Below, one piece after another: positions 1-5,393 of a stretch of DNA of 9,061 nt. The stretch is from assembly GCA_964530165.1 (NCBI GenBank), contig CAZGYE010000249.1, forward strand, positions 1-9,061, in the 5' to 3' direction. The notes below the pieces were generated by a model. It saw only the letters and a list, made by a program, of their open reading frames with translations, was not told where the DNA came from and did not search any database. The stretch's first letter is position 1; each line of letters starts with the position of its first letter. This stretch comes from CAZGYE01 sp964530165 (GTDB lineage: Bacteria > Planctomycetota > Planctomycetia > Planctomycetales > Planctomycetaceae). The translations under genes were made by a program, and so were the position numbers.

Positions 1-80
1 GAGAGGCTATCTTTGCCGGCGCCGCCGTCGATGACGTCATCCCCGGCCCCGCCGAGAACGGTGTCCGGCCCGCCACCGCC
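1..80 (-). repeat. Third RTX-type array, cut by the window edge
   Basis: From residue 1676 the protein reads GGGGPDTVL, GGAGDDVID, GGAGKDSL and then leaves the window. A linker of about 100 residues, itself containing GGGADRITV- and GRGADLVDA-like degenerate units, separates it from the second array. More repeats are expected beyond position 1. Confidence 0.8.
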
Positions 81-3000
81 GTTGACCGAGACCAAAATCG
101 CCGTCGCCGCTTGCGGCTCAGCATCCACCAAATCGGCCCCCCGGCCCGCGTCGATCGTGATCTGCTGTAGGTCCAGCACACCGGTCAGATCGTCCACGGT
201 GATACGATCCGCCCCGCCGCCCGAGTCGATCGCCACGATTTCGACCATTTCCGAGGTAATCGTGTCGCCGACCGGATCGCTGGGAATGCGGTGGTGCACG
301 GTGACCTGCTCATCGGCCGCTCCGACCGCAATCCGGTCGTTGTGCGTCTTCGTGGTTACGGAAATCTCGTCAAAACCAAGCCCGCCGTCGACCTGGTCGG
401 TCCCGTCGCCGGTCTCCCAGGTGACGGTGTCGTTGCCGGCATCGCCGGAGAGCGTGTCGCTGTTTCGTCCGCCGTCGAGGAGATCGTTGCCGTCGCCGCC
501 GGAGAGCGTATCCTTGCCGGCCGCTCCTTCGAGGATGTCATCTCCTGCTCCGCCGTCCATCAGGTCGTTACCGGCCCCACCGTTGAGACTGTCGTTGAAA
601 TCACCGGCAAACAGCGTATCGTTCCCGTCGCCGCCCAAGAGGGTGTCGTCATTCGCCCTGCCAATGCCGGTAAGTGTTCCGAGAACCATGCCGGCCTTCG
701 GAGCGGATTGCTCGCCGGCGCCGAGAACCTGCGCCGAAGGACGCAGCACGTCACCGCCCAGCCACAGGTTTCCGGCACCGGCCGGCGGCACCCGCAACGG
801 CGTGAAGGCGTCCGCCTGGCTGATGTCGACGGTGTAGCCCAGATCCTCGAACTGAGCGACGGTCACGCGACTGATCGGATTGGCGACCCCCGGATTCAGG
901 AAACCGGTCATCAGCTCGTTGGTGAAGGTCGTCTCTCTCCAGTGAGCGTCGGCGGTCCCCGGACCACCGGTGGCTTCTACGGGAACATCCGGTTCGCTGA
1001 CACTGAAAATCGTGTTGTATTCGGCGGTGGCTTGCGTTCCGGTGAATCGCGGATCCGTGCCTCCCCCGCTGGCCGGGTTACGCAACAACCCCTGAAGGTC
1101 CCAAATGGTGCCGAAGCCGAGCACGTGTCCCATCTCGTGCAAAATGACGTTCTGAAGCTCCCCGCTGCTTTCCAAGCTGCCCAGATCGGCCGTGTCGAAT
1201 TCCATCACGCCTGAAGCCGGCAGGAATGTGCCCGGCCGCAAAAACTGCGGACCCGCCTGCCCCAAAATGCCGCCCACTCCGTCGATGGCGATCCCACTGG
1301 CGTCGATCTGTACGTCGTCCACCAGCCCGATCCCGGGAACGTTGATGTCCGGTACATCGCCGGTGATGATCTGTTCCCATCTTTGTTCCGCCTGGGTGAA
1401 AACGGCTTGCTGGCTGGAAGTCAGTCCGCTGCCAAAGGAGACCACAATGTCGTAGGTCGGCGCCGTGCCGCCGCCGTCGTCGTTGGTGATGGTGCCCAAG
1501 CCCTGTGCATCGGCAATCGTCGCGCCGCTGGGGTTCGTGAGATTGACAAAGTAGGTCTCATCCGGCTCGTTGGTCGTGTCGCCGTTGATGGTAACAGTGA
1601 GCGTCCCCGTGGTTTGACCAGCGGGAATCGTCACTGTGCCGGTGCTGGCCACGTAGTCCTGTCCGGCCGTGGCGGTATCGTCGGCCGTGGCGAAGTCGAC
1701 CGTCACGGCTGTACCGGCGGCTGCCGAGAGGGTGACCGTAAACGTGGCGTCGGTCGTTCCGCTGTTGCCTTCTGCAACCGTCACGTCGTCGATCGAAAGC
1801 GTCGGCCCTCCGCCTCCGCCGTCGTCGTTGGTGATGGTGCCCAAGCCCTGTGCATCGGCAATCGTCGCGCCGCTGGGGTTCGTGAGATTGACAAAGTAGG
1901 TCTCATCCGGCTCGTTGGTCGTGTCGCCGTTGATGGTAACAGTGAGCGTCCCCGTGGTTTGACCAGCGGGAATCGTCACTGTGCCGGTGCTGGCCACGTA
2001 GTCCTGTCCGGCCGTGGCGGTATCGTCGGCCGTGGCGAAGTCGACCGTCACGGCTGTACCGGCGGCTGCCGAGAGGGTGACCGTAAACGTGGCGTCGGTC
2101 GTTCCGCTGTTGCCTTCAGCGACCGTCACGTCGTCGATCGAAAGCGTCGGCCCGGTGACGCCGTCATCGTCGATAATCGTGCCAATGCCCTGTGCATCAG
2201 CGATCGTGGCATTCGTCGGGTTCGACAGATCGACGAAGAACGTCTCATCCGGCTCCGGGATGTCGTCGCCAATGACCTGCACGGTAACCGTCTGCGTGGT
2301 CGTCCCCGGCGGAAACGTGACCGTGCCGCTGTTGACTTGGTAATCCGCCCCGGCAGTGGCCGTTCCGTCGGCGGTGGCAAAGTCGACCGTGACCGTCGAG
2401 GCACTGGGTGCCGAGAGAGTCACGGTAAACTGCGCCGTCGCGACTGCGCCGCCACCGTTGAGAAGCACGGAGACATCGTCCGACCCCGCGTTGGCCACGG
2501 CCAAGTCCAAGAGGCCATCACCATTGAAGTCGCCGTCGGCCAATTCAATAGCAGTAACTCCTCCAGTTGGAATGTTCAGCGCTGCAGCAAATGTGGCGTC
2601 CCCATTGTTCAGAAATACTGAGAGGCCGCTGACCGACGTGTTCGTGACGACGAGATCCAAATCGCCGTCACCGTCGTAATCGCCGAATTCAACCGCATCT
2701 GAGATTTCTGGTGCGCGGTCGATCGTTGTTGCTACGGTGAAAACGCCCGATCCATCGTTCAATAGGATCGAGATGCTTCGGCCGACTCTATTCGACGTTG
2801 CCAGATCCTGATCGCCGTCCCCATCCAAGTCTCCAGCGGCGATGTCGAGTGGGAAATCCCCTACTGGGATGTTCGTGGGCGCTGCGAGTGTTCCACTGCC
2901 GTCGTTCAACAGAACAGCGACAACATCTTGCCCGAAACCTTGGTTTGCTGTCGCTACGTCCAAGTCCCCGTCGTTATCAAGGTCCGAAAGAACAAGGGAC

Positions 3001-5105
3001 TCTGGCTGCGACGGAGCGGCGAAGAACATTGCGGTAGCGAACGTGCCGTTGCCATTGTTGAGCAGAACGGACACGCGGCTCGTGTTGGCCGCACCTTCGC
3101 TGGTGACGACATCGATATCTCCGTCGCCATCCATGTCACCGGACTGAATCCCCGCTGGAAAAACGGAGACCGCATAGTCCGTGGCCGCGCCAAATGTGCC
3201 AGTCCCGTTGTTCAGAAAGACAGAGACATCAGCATCAAAGCTGTTTGTCACTGCCAGATCATTATCGCCGTCGCCGTCGTAGTCGGCTGAGGTGACATCA
3301 CGAGGCGTGTCACCGGTGGTCAGCGTCACACCCGTTGTGAATATGCCCGTGCCATCGTTCAGCAGGATGACAATGGTATTATCGTTGAAACTCGGCACAG
3401 CAAGGTCCAGGTCAGCATCGCCATCGAGATCTGACGCCACGACGTAACGCGGATTCGCACCCACGGCAAATTCTGTGCTCGGCCCGAAGAGAGTGCCCGA
3501 GCTGTCGCCTTCCGGACTGATCGTCACGTCGTTGATTGATAGCGTCGGCTGCGTAATCGTGTCGTCGTCGACGATCGTGCCCGTGCTCTGGCCGTTGGCA
3601 ATGATGGCGCCCGCGGAATTGGAGAGGTTCACGAAGAAAGTTTCGTCCGGCTCGACAATCGTGTCGCCGATCACCGCGACAGTGATGGTCCGCGTGGTGA
3701 GGCCGGGAGCGAACGTCAGCGTGCCGCTGATTGGTGTGTAATCCACGCCGGCCGTCGCCGTCCCGTCGGCGGTGGCGAAGTCGACGGTCACCAGTTGCGT
3801 GCTGGGCGCTGAGAGGGTCACCGTGAACAGCGCGTCGTTGGTGCCGCTGTCGCCTTCGGCAGTCGCGCCGACCACACTGATGCTCAGTCCCAGGGCGGTA
3901 CTCTGGACCAGGTCGTTGCCGCTGCCGCCGTCCAAGAGATCGGCGCCGTCGCCGCCGATGAGCGTGTCGCGACCGCCTTGGCCGAAGAGCGAATCGTCGC
4001 CGTCGCCGCCGACGAGCGAATCCCGGCCGCTGCCGCCCCGCAGCGTGTCGTTGCCGTTGTTGCCGTTGAGCTGATCGTCGCCGGCATCGCCGTTTAAGCT
4101 GTCGTCGCCGTCGCCCGAGTTGAGGGTGTCGTTGCCGTCTTCACCCCGCAGTAGATCGTTGCCGCTGGAACCGTCGAGCGAATCGTTGTTGACGCCGCCT
4201 TTGAGTGTGTCGTCGCCGCTGCCGCCGTCTATGGTGTCACGGCCCGCGTTGCCGGAGAGCTTGTCGTTGCCGTCGCTGCCCAGGAGCAGGTCGCCGTTGG
4301 CGCCGCCGAACAATTGATCGTCGCCGGCGCCGCCGTCGAGCGTATCGGAGTTGAAGCCGCCGTTGAGGATGTCGTTGCCGGCATTGCCGTTCAACGTATC
4401 GGCGCCGTTTCCGCCGCGGATGTTGTCGTCGCCCGTTCCGCCGTCGACGGAATCCTCTCCGTCGCCCGCTTCGATGGTGTCGTCGCCCGAGCCGCCGTCG
4501 ATCAGGTCGTCGCCGTCTTCTCCGAAGAGAGAGTCGTCGCCGGCATTGCCGGTGATCGTGTCGCGTCCGTCGTCGCCGTTGATCGTGTCGTTTCCGCTCG
4601 AGCCGGTGATGACGTCGTCGCCGTGTCCGCCGACATAGGTTCCCCCGATCGGGCTGGCGATGATCGTATCGGCGCCGCCGCCCGCCTCGACTTCAATCCC
4701 TGCACCACCGGTCAGAGCGGTGAAGTCTGCGGCCGTCACACCGGTCAGGTCGATTCGATTGTCGCCCTGTCCGCCGGTGACCGAGATGGCCCGCACGTCG
4801 CCGGCCGGCAACGGTCCGGTTTGCGGCATGTTGCCGTTCACCAACACGGTGGCGCCGGCACCGACGGTCACGGCAACATCGTCGGCCGTATCGGTGGCGA
4901 TCATCAACGTCCCGGTGGCCAGATAGAACTGCGAACTGACGCTCAACAGCGTTCGATCTTCCAAGCGCTGGACGTGCGCGCTGAGCGGGCTAAGCCGCAA
5001 GCGGCTTTTGTGTAGAGAGTTGCGCCGCGAGCTGTTCCTCGCAGAATTCCTCGATTCGCAACGCACGGTGGACTTCAGGCAACGCAGCCACGGAGTCAAG
5101 AACAT
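1..5105 (-). CDS. Giant LEPR-XLL secreted protein: RTX, Calx-beta, FG-GAP propeller, M8-like metallopeptidase (3' end outside window)
   Basis: The minus frame starting at ATG 5103-5105 is open to the window edge, giving at least 1701 residues with the C-terminus missing. The start is supported by GAGGTGA five bases upstream and a promoter further up. Domains by residue: basic N-terminus with LEDRTLL (48-54), a planctomycete LEPR-XLL-type motif; beta-rich stretch (about 55-158); 27 RTX-type nonapeptides (159-401); Calx-beta 1 (402-521); Calx-beta 2 (522-538 plus 888-987) interrupted by seven FG-GAP repeats (539-887); Calx-beta 3 (988-1102) and 4 (1103-1217); zincin with HEMGH (1218-1441); nine RTX nonapeptides (1482-1562); a linker; and RTX repeats again from about 1676. 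It is probably exported and calcium-binding, acting in adhesion and/or extracellular proteolysis. No classical signal peptide is obvious, as I would expect for LEPR-XLL proteins. Architecture is seen; function is inferred from the families. Confidence 0.93.
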   Translation of the reverse strand, partial: MFLTPWLRCLKSTVRCESRNSARNSSRRNSLHKSRLRLSPLSAHVQRLEDRTLLSVSSQFYLATGTLMIATDTADDVAVTVGAGATVLVNGNMPQTGPLPAGDVRAISVTGGQGDNRIDLTGVTAADFTALTGGAGIEVEAGGGADTIIASPIGGTYVGGHGDDVITGSSGNDTINGDDGRDTITGNAGDDSLFGEDGDDLIDGGSGDDTIEAGDGEDSVDGGTGDDNIRGGNGADTLNGNAGNDILNGGFNSDTLDGGAGDDQLFGGANGDLLLGSDGNDKLSGNAGRDTIDGGSGDDTLKGGVNNDSLDGSSGNDLLRGEDGNDTLNSGDGDDSLNGDAGDDQLNGNNGNDTLRGGSGRDSLVGGDGDDSLFGQGGRDTLIGGDGADLLDGGSGNDLVQSTALGLSISVVGATAEGDSGTNDALFTVTLSAPSTQLVTVDFATADGTATAGVDYTPISGTLTFAPGLTTRTITVAVIGDTIVEPDETFFVNLSNSAGAIIANGQSTGTIVDDDTITQPTLSINDVTISPEGDSSGTLFGPSTEFAVGANPRYVVASDLDGDADLDLAVPSFNDNTIVILLNDGTGIFTTGVTLTTGDTPRDVTSADYDGDGDNDLAVTNSFDADVSVFLNNGTGTFGAATDYAVSVFPAGIQSGDMDGDGDIDVVTSEGAANTSRVSVLLNNGNGTFATAMFFAAPSQPESLVLSDLDNDGDLDVATANQGFGQDVVAVLLNDGSGTLAAPTNIPVGDFPLDIAAGDLDGDGDQDLATSNRVGRSISILLNDGSGVFTVATTIDRAPEISDAVEFGDYDGDGDLDLVVTNTSVSGLSVFLNNGDATFAAALNIPTGGVTAIELADGDFNGDGLLDLAVANAGSDDVSVLLNGGGAVATAQFTVTLSAPSASTVTVDFATADGTATAGADYQVNSGTVTFPPGTTTQTVTVQVIGDDIPEPDETFFVDLSNPTNATIADAQGIGTIIDDDGVTGPTLSIDDVTVAEGNSGTTDATFTVTLSAAAGTAVTVDFATADDTATAGQDYVASTGTVTIPAGQTTGTLTVTINGDTTNEPDETYFVNLTNPSGATIADAQGLGTITNDDGGGGGPTLSIDDVTVAEGNSGTTDATFTVTLSAAAGTAVTVDFATADDTATAGQDYVASTGTVTIPAGQTTGTLTVTINGDTTNEPDETYFVNLTNPSGATIADAQGLGTITNDDGGGTAPTYDIVVSFGSGLTSSQQAVFTQAEQRWEQIITGDVPDINVPGIGLVDDVQIDASGIAIDGVGGILGQAGPQFLRPGTFLPASGVMEFDTADLGSLESSGELQNVILHEMGHVLGFGTIWDLQGLLRNPASGGGTDPRFTGTQATAEYNTIFSVSEPDVPVEATGGPGTADAHWRETTFTNELMTGFLNPGVANPISRVTVAQFEDLGYTVDISQADAFTPLRVPPAGAGNLWLGGDVLRPSAQVLGAGEQSAPKAGMVLGTLTGIGRANDDTLLGGDGNDTLFAGDFNDSLNGGAGNDLMDGGAGDDILEGAAGKDTLSGGDGNDLLDGGRNSDTLSGDAGNDTVTWETGDGTDQVDGGLGFDEISVTTKTHNDRIAVGAADEQVTVHHRIPSDPVGDTITSEMVEIVAIDSGGGADRITVDDLTGVLDLQQITIDAGRGADLVDAEPQAATAILVSVNGGGGPDTVLGGAGDDVIDGGAGKDSL
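420..662 (-). repeat. Second RTX-type array, nine nonapeptides
   Basis: Residues 1482-1562 of the giant protein are nine contiguous nonapeptides, starting GRANDDTLL and including GGAGNDLMD, GGAGDDILE and GGDGNDLLD. Two degenerate units continue it (around WETGDGTDQVD and GGLGFDEIS, down to about position 384). The array follows the metallopeptidase domain, the usual place for RTX repeats in secreted proteases. Confidence 0.9.
783..1454 (-). other. Leishmanolysin-like (M8-type) zinc metallopeptidase domain
   Basis: Residues 1218-1441 begin with YDIVVSFGSGL, followed by a helix ending QAEQRWEQII. They contain HEMGHVLGFGT, giving zinc ligands His1323 and His1327 and catalytic Glu1324. The metzincin Gly is present, but the position of the usual third His is Thr. 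The likely third ligand is His1388 in AHWRET, followed 11 residues later by Met1399 in NELMTGF, a Met-turn. A long insertion before the third His is the hallmark of the M8 family. The domain ends with a conserved-looking stretch, VAQFEDLGYTVDISQADAF. All active-site residues are present, so activity is plausible. Peptide substrates are unknown. Confidence 0.85.
1471..2160 (-). repeat. Tandem 345-bp near-identical duplication encoding Calx-beta 3 and 4
   Basis: The segment from 1471 and the segment from 1816 match at an offset of 345 bp. Over the 338 aligned bases (1471-1808 against 1816-2153) I find only two differences: T1773/A2118 and A1776/G2121. On the coding strand these are third-position changes in Ala (GCA/GCT) and Val (GTT/GTC). 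The encoded domains (domain boundaries 1800-2144 and 1455-1799, 115 residues each) therefore differ only in the short linker after TNDD (GGGGGPT against GGGTAPT). This indicates a recent in-frame duplication or gene conversion. Confidence 0.96.
2145..2444 (-). other. Calx-beta domain 2, C-terminal part (N-terminal strand lies at 3492-3542)
   Basis: Residues 888-987 carry FTVTLSAPS, VDFATADGTATAGADY, EPDETFFVDL and GTIIDDD, but have no A-strand of their own. The missing strand, LSINDVTISPEGDSSGT, is found at residues 522-538, on the far side of the FG-GAP array. Together the two parts align with the undivided copies 3 and 4. Confidence 0.88.
2445..3491 (-). repeat. Seven FG-GAP/VCBS repeats (predicted beta-propeller)
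   Basis: Residues 539-887 contain seven repeats of about 49 residues. Each has a D-x-D-G-D-x-x-x-D calcium loop: DLDGDADLD, DYDGDGDND, DMDGDGDID, DLDNDGDLD, DLDGDGDQD, DYDGDGDLD and DFNGDGLLD. Each loop is followed by a strand such as VSVLLN; in the first six this leads into an NNGTGTF-like turn. The seventh repeat ends at SVLLNGGGA and lacks the outer hairpin (the usual GTF..AT.FAVG). That hairpin is found instead before repeat 1, as LFGPSTEFAVGAN. This fits a seven-bladed propeller closed by its N-terminal strands. The array sits inside Calx-beta domain 2. Likely role, from the family, is calcium-stabilised ligand or carbohydrate binding. Confidence 0.9.
3543..3902 (-). other. Calx-beta domain 1 of the giant protein
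   Basis: Residues 402-521 show the Calx-beta pattern: an A-strand ending in AEGDSG, FTVTLSAP, VDFATADGTATAGVDY, a TLTFAPG strand, the EPDETFFVNL strand and a closing GTIVDDD. Calx-beta modules are immunoglobulin-like calcium-binding beta-sandwiches common in bacterial extracellular adhesins. This copy is intact and follows the RTX array directly. It is clearly diverged from copies 3 and 4. Confidence 0.9.
3903..4631 (-). repeat. N-terminal RTX-type array, 27 contiguous nonapeptides
   Basis: In the giant gene, residues 159-401 divide exactly into 27 nine-residue units (27 x 27 bp = 729 bp) without an indel. The usual unit is G-G-x-G-x-D-x-L-x, for example GGSGDDTIE, GNAGNDILN and GGDGDDSLF. 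This is the hemolysin-type calcium-binding repeat, which folds as a parallel beta-roll binding Ca2+ between turns. A few units have lost the central glycine (GGFNSDTLD, GGVNNDSLD, GGANGDLLL). In classic RTX toxins the array is C-terminal; here a long array lies near the N-terminus, with further arrays after the protease domain. Confidence 0.95.
4992..5007. repeat. Perfect hairpin palindrome AAGCCGC-AA-GCGGCTT inside the giant gene's 5' coding region
   Basis: Seven-base arms with a two-base loop lie within codons 33-38 of the giant gene, between the start and the LEDRTLL motif, encoding a basic stretch (HKSRLRL). On the plus strand it is followed by a short T-run, like an intrinsic terminator. 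Confidence 0.7.
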
Positions 5106-5110
5106 GTCAG

Positions 5111-5117
5111 TCACCTC
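5111..5117 (-). promoter_or_regulatory. Ribosome binding site of the giant gene
   Basis: On the minus strand GAGGTGA lies five bases before the ATG at 5103-5105. It fixes the start of the giant gene and puts the LEDRTLL motif at residues 48-54. Confidence 0.75.
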
Positions 5118-5158
5118 GATTTCAGTCAAAAAAACGAGTCGGACGGCCCGTCTCATGC

Positions 5159-5186
5159 ATTCTATGCAAGATACCCAGAGTATCAA
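5159..5186 (-). promoter_or_regulatory. Predicted sigma70-type promoter of the giant gene
   Basis: Reading leftward, TTGATA (5181-5186) and TAGAAT (5159-5164) each match five of six consensus bases and are separated by 16 bp. Transcription would start near 5152, leaving a leader of roughly 47 bases. A perfect dyad TGCAT-TCT-ATGCA (5156-5168) overlaps the -10 element, and another, GACGG-C-CCGTC (5142-5152), covers the likely start point. Both could be operators. Prediction from sequence only. Confidence 0.5.
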
Positions 5187-5270
5187 AAGTGCCGGCCCGT
5201 TGGGAACTTGAAACATCTCACTTTGCGGAGAATCGCTGGAGGTGAGGGTCGCCGGTCGTTTTGACGGGAA

Positions 5271-5312
5271 GAACCGGTACAACCGGCGTGGGAACCGGTA
5301 CAACCGGCGTGG
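5271..5312. repeat. Two 21-bp tandem repeats, each with a CCGGT-ACA-ACCGG dyad
   Basis: Positions 5271-5291 and 5292-5312 are identical 21-bp units. Each holds a perfect inverted repeat, CCGGT-ACA-ACCGG (5274-5286 and 5295-5307). The 21-bp period is two DNA turns, so both dyads face the same side of the helix. The pair ends 11 bases before the -35 element of the rightward promoter, where an activator site would be expected. A degenerate third unit may begin at 5313 (GAACGGC). Confidence 0.85.
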
Positions 5313-5323
5313 GAACGGCAGAG

Positions 5324-5353
5324 TTGACGGGGTCGACGCGAATGTTCAATAAT
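5324..5353 (+). promoter_or_regulatory. Predicted sigma70-type promoter of the charged-protein gene
   Basis: TTGACG (5324-5329) and AATAAT (5348-5353) each match five of six consensus bases, with an 18-bp spacer. The likely start near 5360 leaves a leader of about 34 bases containing the ribosome binding site AAGGAG (5380-5385), eight bases before the ATG. Prediction from sequence only. Confidence 0.5.
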
Positions 5354-5393
5354 TGACCGAAAGAAGGCAGGCTCGCACGAAGGAGACAGGGTT

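Noticed and set aside
291..1214. Long plus-strand open frame opposite the RTX and metallopeptidase coding region
   Set aside because: It lies antisense to a frame with clear RTX and HEMGH motifs; its open length follows from the GC-rich repetitive codons. No ribosome binding site or family signature was seen.
1383..2621. 412-codon plus-strand open frame containing two identical internal segments
   Set aside because: The repeats are only the reflection of the 345-bp Calx-beta duplication on the other strand. The predicted peptide resembles no protein family.
3903..4631. 27-bp periodic DNA that could be taken for a CRISPR-like or satellite array
   Set aside because: The period is exactly nine codons of the RTX motif, units vary as protein repeats do, and there are no identical repeats with unique spacers.
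5242..5352. Possible 36-codon small gene from GTG spanning the 21-bp repeats (NRYNRRG twice)
   Set aside because: The GGAGG directly before the GTG is too close to serve as its ribosome binding site, and the segment overlaps the promoter of the next gene. A regulatory role for the repeats is simpler.
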